From Aquimarina aquimarini (GTDB lineage: Bacteria > Bacteroidota > Bacteroidia > Flavobacteriales > Flavobacteriaceae): a stretch of DNA of 64,000 nt. The notes below the pieces were generated by a model that was not told the DNA's origin, did not search any database, and worked only from the letters and a program-made list of their open reading frames with translations. The stretch is from assembly GCF_900299535.1 (NCBI RefSeq), contig NZ_OMKE01000001.1:121148-185147 (forward strand). Reading direction: 5' to 3'. Within the stretch, counting starts at the first letter, position 1. Each line of letters opens with the position of its first letter. Position numbers and translations under genes: made by a program. Shown here in pieces: positions 19,180-27,290 of this stretch.

Positions 19180-19272
19180 AAATGATACCAATGCGTTATT
19201 CTGTATATAAAATGAATGTAAACTTTTAGTCAAATTAGAATAATACATTAGGTAGCGATTTTATTTTGAGGA

Positions 19273-20346
19273 TTACTTTTTACTTATATCTAATAGATAT
19301 CTAGCAGCGGCAAAAGGAGTTATTTTATGTTGTTGTACAGCTGTTGTTTGAGTATCTAAAACGGCCTTAACTTTTGGATGGTTATAAAAAGAAGTTTTTA
19401 ATTGTTCTTCTATAGTCTGTAATAGCCAAAATTTGTTTTGTTGGATTCTGTTTTCTTCAAAAAAGCCATTTTTAGCAGTAATATCAAGGTATTTTAGAAT
19501 CATTATCCAGATATCTGCGATACCAGTACCTTCTATAGCGCTACATGTAAGTACTTCTGGAGACCAACTACTTTGAGCAAGTGGATAAAGGTGTAATGCT
19601 TTTCTAAATTGATTTTTGGCTTTTCTAGCAGGAATGAGGTTATCTCCATCTGCTTTGTTGATAACAAGAGCATCTGCCATCTCTATAATTCCTCTTTTTA
19701 TTCCCTGTAGTTCATCACCTGCGCCAGCAAGTTTTAGTAATAGAAAAAAATCTACCATGCTATGTACAGCGGTTTCACTTTGTCCTACGCCAACAGTTTC
19801 AATAATAATTACATCATATCCAGCAGCTTCACATAGAATAATAGATTCTCTGGTTTTTTGGGCAACACCTCCCAAAGATTTTCCAGAAGGAGAAGGGCGT
19901 ATAAATGCATTAGGGGATTGTACAAGTGATTCCATTCTGGTTTTATCACCCAGTATACTTCCATGTGAGATAGAACTACTAGGATCTACTGCCAAAACAG
20001 CTACTTTTTTTCCTTTCTTTAGTAATAAATTACCCAAAGCCTCTATAAATGTACTTTTGCCAACTCCAGGAACTCCAGTTATACCTATTCTTACAGAATT
20101 ATTAGCATAAGGAAGGCACATTTCTATAAGTTGTTGCCCCTTTTCTAGATGGCTCTTTTTTGTACTTTCTATCAATGTAATTCCTTTGCTTAACGCTGCT
20201 GTATCATTGGCAACAATCGATTTAAAAATTGCATCAACCAAAATTTCTTTTTGCTGTAGTTTTTTAAACCTGTTAATAGACAGATTGCTAGTACTAGAAG
20301 GTACTTTTGATAGAGGGGTAGTATTTTTGGCAGAATTACTAGACAC
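19273..20346 (-). CDS. meaB: MeaB/ArgK-type G3E GTPase, methylmalonyl-CoA mutase chaperone
   Basis: A 357-residue protein with Walker A GVPGVGKST at 91-99, the DPSS switch (LAVDPSSS), the IIETVGVGQSE G3 segment and the NKADGDN specificity motif. MeaB gates delivery of adenosylcobalamin to methylmalonyl-CoA mutase and protects it from inactivation. The mutase genes are not in the window, but a cobalamin adenosyltransferase is at 32274-32849. The first 25 residues are Ser/Thr-rich and probably disordered. An exact -7 element 20 bases upstream supports this start. Confidence 0.94.
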   Translation of the reverse strand: MSSNSAKNTTPLSKVPSSTSNLSINRFKKLQQKEILVDAIFKSIVANDTAALSKGITLIESTKKSHLEKGQQLIEMCLPYANNSVRIGITGVPGVGKSTFIEALGNLLLKKGKKVAVLAVDPSSSISHGSILGDKTRMESLVQSPNAFIRPSPSGKSLGGVAQKTRESIILCEAAGYDVIIIETVGVGQSETAVHSMVDFFLLLKLAGAGDELQGIKRGIIEMADALVINKADGDNLIPARKAKNQFRKALHLYPLAQSSWSPEVLTCSAIEGTGIADIWIMILKYLDITAKNGFFEENRIQQNKFWLLQTIEEQLKTSFYNHPKVKAVLDTQTTAVQQHKITPFAAARYLLDISKK

Positions 20347-20365
20347 AGAATAAATAGATTTATGA

Positions 20366-20373
20366 CAAAGTTA
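20366..20373 (-). promoter_or_regulatory. -7 element for meaB
   Basis: Read on the minus strand this is TAACTTTG, an exact TAnnTTTG match, 20 bases before the meaB start codon. The expected -33 TTG is not clear. Confidence 0.55.
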
Positions 20374-20431
20374 TGCATTCCTTTTTGTAAACTCATATAT
20401 TCGATATAAAGGTTTACATATCTATTAGGGA

Positions 20432-20986
20432 CTAACTTTTGATGGGAATGGCGATAACAGTTCTATCCCAGGCAATATACATAGTTGTAAATTCATTCAT
20501 ATCTTCAAAATATATAGAAAACTGTTCTACTACATTGAGTAGAGGATGTGCGGGCACTTCGACGGTAAGTACATCAAATTTGGCTTCTCGTTTTGCCGTA
20601 CCATTCATATGTACTCCCCAATCATATTTTTTACTATTGAAAATGACTTTCCATGATTTTGGATTAGGGATAGTCCATAATGTATACGTACCTGATTTTA
20701 GGATAGTGCCATCAACCTGTATATCTTTATTAGTAGTAAAAGTAGTTGCTTCATTTGCCCCAGTTCTCCACACTTGATCAAATGGAACAAGATCACCAAA
20801 AATAACCCTACCTTTTTTATAGGGGCGGTTATAAAAAACAGTAAAATCAGTTCCTTTTGCGGTATGAGTAATAGTTTCTTCTGGACTGTGTTTTTTAGTG
20901 TTCTGTTTTAGAAAATACATCCCTATAAATCCAATTACCGCTAACCCTAATACAATGAATGCAGTTTGTTTTAGAAGTTTTGTCAT
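20432..20986 (-). CDS. DUF2911 domain protein
   Basis: A 184-residue protein with one N-terminal membrane helix (VLGLAVIGFIGMYFL) followed by a DUF2911 domain. The conserved blocks are FYNRPYKKGRVIFG, PFDQVWRTGANEATTFTTN and SGTYTLWTIPN. The family is widespread in Bacteroidetes and of unknown function; the domain is probably exposed to the periplasm. It lies 85 bases upstream of meaB on the same strand, but meaB has its own promoter. Confidence 0.9.
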   Translation of the reverse strand: MTKLLKQTAFIVLGLAVIGFIGMYFLKQNTKKHSPEETITHTAKGTDFTVFYNRPYKKGRVIFGDLVPFDQVWRTGANEATTFTTNKDIQVDGTILKSGTYTLWTIPNPKSWKVIFNSKKYDWGVHMNGTAKREAKFDVLTVEVPAHPLLNVVEQFSIYFEDMNEFTTMYIAWDRTVIAIPIKS

Positions 20987-21334
20987 GATTTCTTTTTAAT
21001 CTTAAATATAACATTTTTAAAGATGGAATTTACATATTCTATAGATAGAATTGTATATAAGGCACAATAATATTTTTCCCTTTATGGCAGGTTTATTAAG
21101 TATAACTCTACCTTATGACTCTTTGATACTATTAATGTTTAAAAAACTGGATACCCTATAGGAGAGATCTTTACTTTGTATGGCTAACAGTTTGGAATGA
21201 CTTAAATTATTAAATAAACGTAAATTTTATACTTAATTTTGCAACACAGAATATGTGTTTCCGTCTATATAAATGAATACCATTGAAAAGACGATTTTTT
21301 TGAAAAATAATCACTAACCAAAAGTTAAGAAAGT
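20987..21334. other. Divergent intergenic region before the first ECF sigma gene
   Basis: A 348-base region between divergent genes. It contains an exact -7 motif TAATTTTG at 21234-21241 and a small dyad AACACA-N5-TGTGTT at 21243-21259, just downstream of it. No open frame or RNA gene is apparent in the rest. Confidence 0.6.
21234..21241 (+). promoter_or_regulatory. -7 element upstream of the sigma/anti-sigma/DUF4097 operon
   Basis: TAATTTTG matches TAnnTTTG exactly, about 94 bases before the sigma start. No TTG is seen 17-20 bases upstream, so it is a partial promoter match. Confidence 0.45.
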
Positions 21335-21880
21335 TTGTTACAAAGCGAGCTAATACAACAATGTAGGACTAATGATCGTAGAGCGCAAATGAAACTCTAT
21401 AATAAATACTGTGATGGTATGTATTATGTAGCGTTGCGTTTTCTTAAAGATCCATTCGAGGCAGAAGAAGCCATGCAAGAATCTTTTATTAAGGCATTTG
21501 CAAAGCTTCATCAGTTTACGGGAGATGTTACTTTTGGAGCTTGGCTAAAACGAATTGTAATTAATAAAAGCATAGATATGCTAAAAGCCAAGAAAATGAA
21601 TATGGTAGCAATTAATGAGCAGGTTATGTCAACAGTAGAGGAACAGAATGATTGGTCTGTGTCAGACTCTGTTACTGTAGATGAGGTGAAAAAAGCAATT
21701 GAAACATTACCAGAAAAATATAAATATGCAGTCATGCTGTTTTTGATAGAAGGGTATGACCATAATGAAATTAGTGAAATATTAGATATAACACCCGTTT
21801 CTTCGAGAACGTTAGTACATAGAGGTAAAAAACAATTGCAAGAACAATTAAAACATTTGAGAGATGGCACAGGATATTAG
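21335..21880 (+). CDS. ECF RNA polymerase sigma factor
   Basis: A 181-residue sigma-70 family protein with region 2 (MYYVALRFLKDPFEAEEAMQ, then ESFIKAF and GAWLKRIVINKSID) and region 4 (LPEKYKYAVMLFLIEGYDHNEI, then SSRTLVHRGKKQLQ). It should direct RNA polymerase to a small envelope-stress regulon. The start is a TTG: a stop codon lies at 21326-21328 in frame and no ATG or GTG exists before region 2. It is the first gene of an operon with a membrane partner and a DUF4097-like protein, overlapping the next gene by 17 bases. Confidence 0.93.
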   Translation: MLQSELIQQCRTNDRRAQMKLYNKYCDGMYYVALRFLKDPFEAEEAMQESFIKAFAKLHQFTGDVTFGAWLKRIVINKSIDMLKAKKMNMVAINEQVMSTVEEQNDWSVSDSVTVDEVKKAIETLPEKYKYAVMLFLIEGYDHNEISEILDITPVSSRTLVHRGKKQLQEQLKHLRDGTGY

Positions 21881-22475
21881 AGAGTTATTAAAAAAGGATA
21901 AACATATCCCTTCTGAGCGCATACAAGAAGGACATGAACAACGCTTTTTGTCCAGATTAGAAAAAGAGTTGCCCAAAAAAACAAAAAAGTTCCCATATCA
22001 TTGGCTTAATATAGCTGCCAGTATAGTTGTTATATTCTCTGTGTCATTATTAACATATAATCAATTAAATGTAAATAATGCTGAAGGAACTGAGGTAGTA
22101 AACCTTGATAACGAATCAGTAAAAAATTCGTCAATTATATTGACAAAACAAACCTCGCCTTTAGCAGAAATATCTCCAGAGTATGAAGAAGTCGAAAATA
22201 GTATACTTACCAGTATCAAATTTCAATTATCTCAGATAACAATAGATGATTCTAATAGAGAGCTGGTAGAAAGTTTTATGACACGATTAAACAATCTGGA
22301 TAAAGAATACCAGCAGCTCAATAAAGAATTGATAGAGGTAGGACCTAATGTACAGAGTGTAGAAGCAATGATGGAAAATTTAACGATACGATTATCCCTC
22401 TTGAATAGATTAAAAGATAAACTAAAAGAATTAGAGCGAATTGAAAACCAAAATTACAATGAAATACAAGCTTAA
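21864..22475 (+). CDS. Putative anti-sigma-like membrane protein
   Basis: A 203-residue protein with a basic cytoplasmic N-terminus of about 45 residues, one membrane helix (NIAASIVVIFSVSLLTY) and a periplasmic part ending in a long coiled coil (about residues 120-200). The size, topology and coupling to the sigma gene by a 17-base overlap fit a membrane anti-sigma factor, but no ZAS-type zinc motif (HxxxCxxC) is present. The assignment is from context and topology, not sequence family. Confidence 0.75.
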   Translation: MAQDIRELLKKDKHIPSERIQEGHEQRFLSRLEKELPKKTKKFPYHWLNIAASIVVIFSVSLLTYNQLNVNNAEGTEVVNLDNESVKNSSIILTKQTSPLAEISPEYEEVENSILTSIKFQLSQITIDDSNRELVESFMTRLNNLDKEYQQLNKELIEVGPNVQSVEAMMENLTIRLSLLNRLKDKLKELERIENQNYNEIQA

Positions 22476-23835
22476 TATTGTTACAATTGGGGTGCTGTGC
22501 TGTGCAGGATTGTTTGCACAAGACAGACAGGACAAGTTGAGCAAAAAACTTGTAGTTGATAATGATGTCACTGTAAATCTTAATACCAGTCATACTAATA
22601 TTGTTTTTGAAACATGGAATAAAAATACTATAGTAGTAGAAGCATATTTAGAAGGAGATCTTTCTGATGAAAATAGCAAACGAATACTGGATAGTTGGCA
22701 AGTGAGTGTATTAGGAGATGATCAACAAGTTACCATTAATTCTACAGCAGGTAATTTATGGAGTAGAAGCGTGACCACTTCTAGTAATACTACATCAAAT
22801 AGAAACTTGCAAGAATTGAGAATGCTGGAACCAATGATTACCAGTATGCTAGAGCCTATTATGAAGAATATGGCTAAAAACCCTATGCCAAATGCACTTT
22901 CTGAGAATCAATCCAATGTTACTTATAAAGATGAAAGAGTCAATAAAAGTGATGAAAAATATATCACACAATGGGAAAGCCAAATACGTGAAAAGTTTAA
23001 AGACGATATAAGCAAAGAAAAACAAAAGTGGGCTAATCAATTTGCAAAAGAATCAAATGCTCCATCAGGTCAAGTAGAAATTCGTTTAGAGACATGGAGT
23101 AAGCAATATGGTCAGCAAATGGATGCTTGGGCATCACAATTAATACAAGATATAGGAAAACAACAATCAGGAACGGCTAATATTACTGTATATAGGTATA
23201 GCAATAGTAAAGCAACTACAAATGGTAGTAGTAAAATAATAAAAGTATATATGCCAAAACAAGCTAAATTAAAACTTAATATTCGCCATGGAGATGTACA
23301 ATTAGCAGAGAAAACTAATAATTTAAAAGCATCTCTGTCTCATACCAAACTTATGGGCAATGTTATAGATGGTAAACAAACTTTTATTAAGGCTGCTTAT
23401 TCTCCTGTTTTTATCAAGCAATGGAATAACGGAAGGTTGGTTCTGAATTATGTTAAGAACTGTAGGATACAAAATGCTAAAAATCTCCTTGCCAATACAG
23501 ATTCTAGTAATATTTATATTCAACAACTAGATGAGAATGGAGCAATATCTGGAAGTTTCGGAGTGATTACTATAGCTAATCTTGGAGAATCATTCTCCAC
23601 TCTTGATTTAGCAGTTCAGAATAGCGATTTTAAGTTTATGTTACCTAAATCGGCTTTAAATCTATCTTATAGCGGAACACAAAGTATAATTTCTTTACCT
23701 AAAACATTAGAAATAAATACAAGAAATAATTTTGGAAATGTTTTTATAAATGGTTTTCAAAAAACTCGTAGTACAGATAAAATGATTACAATCAATGCAA
23801 AATATAGCAAGGTTGTTGTACTAGGTAATAAATAA
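22459..23835 (+). CDS. Secreted DUF4097-like beta-repeat protein
   Basis: A 458-residue protein with a signal peptide (IVTIGVLCCAGLFAQ). The body begins KLVVDNDVTVNLNTSHTNIVFETWNKNTI, the usual opening of DUF4097-type adhesin-like right-handed beta proteins that accompany ECF sigma/anti-sigma pairs in Flavobacteria. A charged helical insert (about residues 120-230) interrupts the strands. The start is ATG 22459; an upstream TTG at 22441 would put residues before the signal peptide. It overlaps the anti-sigma gene by 17 bases and is followed by a strong terminator, closing the operon. Confidence 0.82.
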   Translation: MKYKLNIVTIGVLCCAGLFAQDRQDKLSKKLVVDNDVTVNLNTSHTNIVFETWNKNTIVVEAYLEGDLSDENSKRILDSWQVSVLGDDQQVTINSTAGNLWSRSVTTSSNTTSNRNLQELRMLEPMITSMLEPIMKNMAKNPMPNALSENQSNVTYKDERVNKSDEKYITQWESQIREKFKDDISKEKQKWANQFAKESNAPSGQVEIRLETWSKQYGQQMDAWASQLIQDIGKQQSGTANITVYRYSNSKATTNGSSKIIKVYMPKQAKLKLNIRHGDVQLAEKTNNLKASLSHTKLMGNVIDGKQTFIKAAYSPVFIKQWNNGRLVLNYVKNCRIQNAKNLLANTDSSNIYIQQLDENGAISGSFGVITIANLGESFSTLDLAVQNSDFKFMLPKSALNLSYSGTQSIISLPKTLEINTRNNFGNVFINGFQKTRSTDKMITINAKYSKVVVLGNK

Positions 23836-24437
23836 TTTTTTTCATAGTAATGTAGTGTTAATTGTAAAAAAGCTCTATCAGCAAGGTTGATAGGGCTTTT
23901 TTAAATATGAAAGATTTTTATACCTTTTTTTGAGGTGTAAATTCTCAATTGAAATCACTGTGATCCGAATTAAATTATTTTTGGTTTAGGCAGAAAAATA
24001 AAATTCAAAGATGATATCGATACCGATGTGTTTTATTCTGAAACATGAGTAAAAAGAAACTATTTTAGGAAATAATTTCTATTGATAAATGGTATTATTT
24101 CTCTTCCAAAATTTAGTTTCTAAAATATACTATAAAATCCCTTCTTTAAATCATATTGTTTAACATAGATAAGTCAGAAATACATCATCATGATCTGTTG
24201 GTCTGTTTTATAGTACACTTTATCTGATTTTTTGAAAAAACATTAAAATTAAATACCTCATTATCAGCTGTTTAACATTTTATAAAGGATTATTTAACAC
24301 TTTTTGTGTCTTTTGTCGAAAATCGAAAACACTTGATCTAAAAGTCTAGTTTTTAATTTTTTTAACTATAATTATGTAATATCATTGTATGGGAAAACCG
24401 TAAGAAAGTAATAACATACCCGCTGTAAAGTAATAAA
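23836..24437. other. Long intergenic region (602 bases)
   Basis: Apart from the terminator at 23866-23902, this region has no open frame longer than about 15 codons, no tRNA-like structure and no exact TAnnTTTG motif near the next gene. It is unusually long for this gene-dense window and may hold regulatory sequence for the 24438 gene or a small RNA; I see no positive evidence for either. Confidence 0.5.
23866..23902 (+). terminator. Rho-independent terminator of the sigma/DUF4097 operon
   Basis: AAAAAAGCTCTATCA pairs with TTGATAGGGCTTTTTT around a short loop, with one internal mismatch and a T-run, 30 bases after the stop. Confidence 0.85.
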
Positions 24438-25085
24438 ATGATGAAATTAATAACATATTTTTTTAGCTTATTTTTATTTGTAAACAGTTATGCAAATAAT
24501 GTAGACCAAATATTACAAGTAGAGAAAGAAGGTCTTGTAGTTGTGGTTGTTGATTTTAAAGAAGGAGATAAGATAAAATTATTTGAAGTAGAAAGCGGAG
24601 ATCATGTTTTGTCTAAAACACATGGAGAGATTGATCTTAGTCAATTACCACTAGGAGCTTACTTGTTAGAAAATAATCAAGGAGAATCTGTTGTTATCGT
24701 ACGTACAGAAGAAGAAATAGATGTAGTAGGAGCACTAGAAAATATCAAAAATAATTTTATAGTAGAAAATGATGCAGAGAATGGTACACAGGAATTTCAG
24801 GTAGAAGATGTAGAGGAAGAGTTTATGCGTTACTATAAAAGTTCAGAAATGAATATTTTAGAAATAGAGAGAGAAGGAGATTTTGTTACTGTAATTAATT
24901 TTGAAGAAGGAGATAAGATAAAATTATTTGAAGTAAAAGATACGGTGCATATATTATCAAAGACAACTAATTTTATAGATCTTAGTCAATTACCAGCAGG
25001 AGTTTATGTTCTTGAGAATAATAGAGGTGATGCTGTTGTAATTGAAAAGTTTGATAATAGCGATGATCTTATAGTAGATATGTAA
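24438..25085 (+). CDS. Secreted protein made of two internal repeats resembling sorting-domain folds
   Basis: A 215-residue protein with a signal peptide ending near SYAN. Residues about 25-88 and 140-203 are repeats of each other: both contain EEGDKIKLFEV or KEGDKIKLFEV, a LSKT turn, the IDLSQLP block and then VYVLENN or AYLLENN. The pattern of LFEV, LSKT, IDLSQLPxGxYxLE strongly resembles the C-terminal sorting domain of type IX secretion cargo (strand, turn, then GVYxL), but two copies form nearly the whole protein. The acidic linker (about 110-135) separates them. Function unknown. A strong terminator follows. Confidence 0.78.
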   Translation: MMKLITYFFSLFLFVNSYANNVDQILQVEKEGLVVVVVDFKEGDKIKLFEVESGDHVLSKTHGEIDLSQLPLGAYLLENNQGESVVIVRTEEEIDVVGALENIKNNFIVENDAENGTQEFQVEDVEEEFMRYYKSSEMNILEIEREGDFVTVINFEEGDKIKLFEVKDTVHILSKTTNFIDLSQLPAGVYVLENNRGDAVVIEKFDNSDDLIVDM

Positions 25086-25103
25086 TAAAAGAAAAACAAT
25101 ATA

Positions 25104-25138
25104 AAAAAGTCCTTCTTGAATATCAAGAAGGACTTTTT
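25104..25138 (+). terminator. Rho-independent terminator after the 24438 gene
   Basis: AAAAAGTCCTTCTTGA pairs perfectly with TCAAGAAGGACTTTTT around a 3-base loop, 18 bases after the stop. Confidence 0.9.
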
Positions 25139-25300
25139 GGTTTTATAAGATACCTTTTCTATAAAATGTATTGTTTATGTGATTAAATAAATTTTTTATA
25201 AGGAAACGATATGAAACTATATAGTAAACTCTGTATAGTGTTTTATTATGCAGATTTTGTGTAATATGAGGTAATCATTATTTGATGGTATATAGTACAT

Positions 25301-25333
25301 AAAAAATCCCAATATGATAAGTATTGGGATTTT
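25301..25333 (-). terminator. Terminator of the DUF6249-like gene
   Basis: On the minus strand AAAATCCCAATA and TATTGGGATTTT form a 12-bp stem followed by a T-run, 38 bases past the stop of the leftward gene at 25371. Confidence 0.85.
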
Positions 25334-25370
25334 GATAAATGAATATTGTAATAACAGGTTATGCTATGAC

Positions 25371-25736
25371 CTATTCATCGATGTTATTTTGTTTATCAAG
25401 GTTTTTTGTCATCGTAAATCCTGTAAATAAGCCAATTCCTGCCATTAGAAAGATAGTTCCTGGATAAGCAATGTCTTCCTCTACACCTATAGAAAGGTGT
25501 AAAATACCAGCAATAAAAATTCCAACACCCACACCCATTAGTAGTAGTGATAGGTTTAAGATAAAAACTTTCCAGAGAGAGGTTGTTCTTTTCTTTTTAC
25601 TACTGTAAAATATAGAGGCATCTGCTCCTTTTTCTATAAGAGCCATTCGTTCTTTGTTTCTGGCTGAAATGAATAGATATAAGATTCCAAAGATACTACC
25701 AAATAGTATAGGCATTATGATTACTTCTGCTCCCAT
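25371..25736 (-). CDS. Small membrane protein, DUF6249-like
   Basis: A 121-residue protein with three predicted membrane helices (about residues 5-23, 55-80 and 90-110) and the segment NKERMALIEKGADASIF between helices 1 and 2, which is typical of DUF6249-type Bacteroidetes membrane proteins found next to ECF sigma genes. It is transcribed divergently from the sigma gene at 25890, and both face promoter-like motifs of identical sequence and spacing. It may be a target of that sigma factor. Molecular function unknown. Confidence 0.8.
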   Translation of the reverse strand: MGAEVIIMPILFGSIFGILYLFISARNKERMALIEKGADASIFYSSKKKRTTSLWKVFILNLSLLLMGVGVGIFIAGILHLSIGVEEDIAYPGTIFLMAGIGLFTGFTMTKNLDKQNNIDE

Positions 25737-25783
25737 TTTTTTTGATTTAAAAAATTAATTAATACTGTTCGTTTTCTAATTAA

Positions 25784-25810
25784 GACGAACAAAGATTTAA
25801 GACGGTTACA
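25784..25810 (-). promoter_or_regulatory. ECF-type promoter directing the DUF6249-like gene
   Basis: On the minus strand: TGTAAC at 25810-25805 and CGTC at 25787-25784, 17 bases apart. The wider elements are TGTAACC and CGTCTTA. This pattern resembles promoters of extracytoplasmic sigma factors (TGWAAC-N16/17-CGWC in Bacillus sigX/sigM). The start codon lies about 48 bases downstream of CGTC. Confidence 0.62.
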
Positions 25811-25852
25811 AAAAAAAGGGAAAAAATAGTTTTATTTTTTTAGCAAAAAAGA

Positions 25853-25879
25853 TGTAACCAAAAGAGATAGGGGGGCGTC
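25853..25879 (+). promoter_or_regulatory. ECF-type promoter directing the second sigma operon (likely autoregulation)
   Basis: TGTAAC at 25853-25858 and CGTC at 25876-25879 have a 17-base spacer; the wider elements TGTAACC and CGTCTTA are identical to those of the divergent promoter. The sigma start codon at 25890 lies 10 bases beyond, so the transcript would be almost leaderless. Confidence 0.62.
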
Positions 25880-25889
25880 TTATAACAAA

Positions 25890-26477
25890 ATGAACCATCA
25901 ATCAGATCAATATTATATAGATAAAGTTCTCGACGGGCAGGTCAATGTGTTTTCAGTTTTAGTAGAGCGTTATCAAAGTTTAGTATACACTGTGGTGTAT
26001 CGTATGCTTAAGAACAAAGAACAGGCAGAAGAAGTTGCTCAAGATACTTTTGTTAAAGCATATAAGGCTCTTGATAGATATAGAGGTGATGCTAAGTTTT
26101 CTACTTGGTTATATACAATTGCATATCGTAAGAGTTTGGATGCATTAAAAGTAAATAAACGTTTTGTGAGCTCTAGTGATATAAAAGAAATAGGAGAGAA
26201 GAATATTGCACTTGTAGAAGATGCGCTAAGTTGTTTGCAAGCAAAAGAAAGGAAACAAATTATTTTGGATAGTATTATGAAGCTTCCAGAGGATGAAGCA
26301 GCGATTATTACACTTTATTATTTTGAAGAAAAAAGTGTGAAAGAAATTGTAGAGATAGTAAATTTAACAGCTGATAATGTAAAAATAAAATTGTATCGTA
26401 GTAGAAAAAAGCTATATTCACTATTACAATATTACATATATCCAGAAATGAGTGGTAGCAATGGAAGAGAAATATAA
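25890..26477 (+). CDS. ECF RNA polymerase sigma factor
   Basis: A 195-residue sigma-70 family protein. Region 2 shows VERYQSLVYTVVYRMLKNKEQAEE, then VAQDTFVKAYKALDRY and FSTWLYTIAYRKSLD. Region 4 shows LPEDEAAIITLYYFEEKSVKEI and DNVKIKLYRSRKKLY. It is paired with a 132-residue membrane protein by a 17-base overlap. The ATG at 25890 is preceded by an ECF-type promoter that also appears in mirror image for the divergent DUF6249-like gene, suggesting that it controls both. The signal is unknown. Confidence 0.95.
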   Translation: MNHQSDQYYIDKVLDGQVNVFSVLVERYQSLVYTVVYRMLKNKEQAEEVAQDTFVKAYKALDRYRGDAKFSTWLYTIAYRKSLDALKVNKRFVSSSDIKEIGEKNIALVEDALSCLQAKERKQIILDSIMKLPEDEAAIITLYYFEEKSVKEIVEIVNLTADNVKIKLYRSRKKLYSLLQYYIYPEMSGSNGREI

Positions 26478-26859
26478 AAATATTAAGAGCCTAATCAAAG
26501 AAGCAGGAGTAGAAAAACCACCTGTTAATTTTTTGGACAATATTATGAATCAGGTAGATACTCTTGAAGATCCAGCGATGTTTGTGTATAAGCCTTTAAT
26601 TTCTAAAAAGGTTTGGTGGGGTATTGGTTTACTATTGGTAGTGTTGTTATCTAGTATTCCATTTTTATCAGATACAAAAATATCATTATTAAGTTGGATT
26701 GATTTTTCTTTTATAAAATCATTACCAAATATAAAAAATCCATTTTCTAACTATACATTTCCTAAATCAACTATTTACGGTATTTTACTTCTTGCAATTT
26801 TGTTTTTTGTGCAAATACCAATATTGAAAAGAAGGATAGATAAAAAGTTTTCTATGTAA
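26461..26859 (+). CDS. Small membrane protein, putative anti-sigma partner
   Basis: A 132-residue protein with a cytoplasmic N-terminus of about 48 residues (EEKYKNIKSLIKEAG, VEKPPVNFLDNIMNQV) and two membrane helices (about 51-70 and 105-122). The start is the ATG at 26461, because the frame's earlier GTG adds only MVA. Overlap of 17 bases with the sigma gene and the topology suggest a membrane-bound regulator of that sigma factor. There is no zinc-binding anti-sigma motif, so this rests on context. Confidence 0.75.
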   Translation: MEEKYKNIKSLIKEAGVEKPPVNFLDNIMNQVDTLEDPAMFVYKPLISKKVWWGIGLLLVVLLSSIPFLSDTKISLLSWIDFSFIKSLPNIKNPFSNYTFPKSTIYGILLLAILFFVQIPILKRRIDKKFSM

Positions 26860-27290
26860 TCCTGATGTTGTAGGTATATACTTCTTGTAACTGAAATATA
26901 AAACGATTGTTTGTACATTTATAAGATAATCACTTTTTTTAAAGAACTACTTTTTCTATTGTAGGTCTTGATTTTTTTTGACTACTACTGAAACTTTTTT
27001 GCAATTATAAGTGACTTGAAAGGGCTCAATAACGAGTTCAAATCTATTTTTTAGTTAAAACTCTCTAAATAAAAATTAAAATTAATACTGTTAAACAGTA
27101 AGCTAAGTCTTGGTATACTTATTTAGGCGGACTTATATACTGATAAAGGTCATATTTCTTGAGTATTGTCTAGAATACTTTTGCCGTTGCAAATGGATAA
27201 GAATGCCTTTGTGGGTCGATAAAAAATAGACTTAACTTCTTATTATTTGCTAGTAAATTTTAAAAATAATAAACAATTGAATCTATCCAG
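26860..27290. other. Intergenic region (431 bases) with a -7 element for the PilJ-type gene
   Basis: No open frame or RNA gene is evident. It contains an exact TACTTTTG at 27176-27183 and a small dyad CTGTTAAACAG near 27088. The 5' leader of the next gene would be about 100 bases. Confidence 0.55.
27176..27183 (+). promoter_or_regulatory. -7 element for the 27291 gene
   Basis: TACTTTTG matches TAnnTTTG exactly. A TTG at 27159-27161 is 14 bases upstream, shorter than the usual 17-20. Confidence 0.5.

Noticed and set aside
19616..20110. 164-codon plus-strand frame opposite meaB
   Set aside because: Antisense shadow of a well-supported GTPase gene; Ser/Pro-rich composition is that of the complementary strand.
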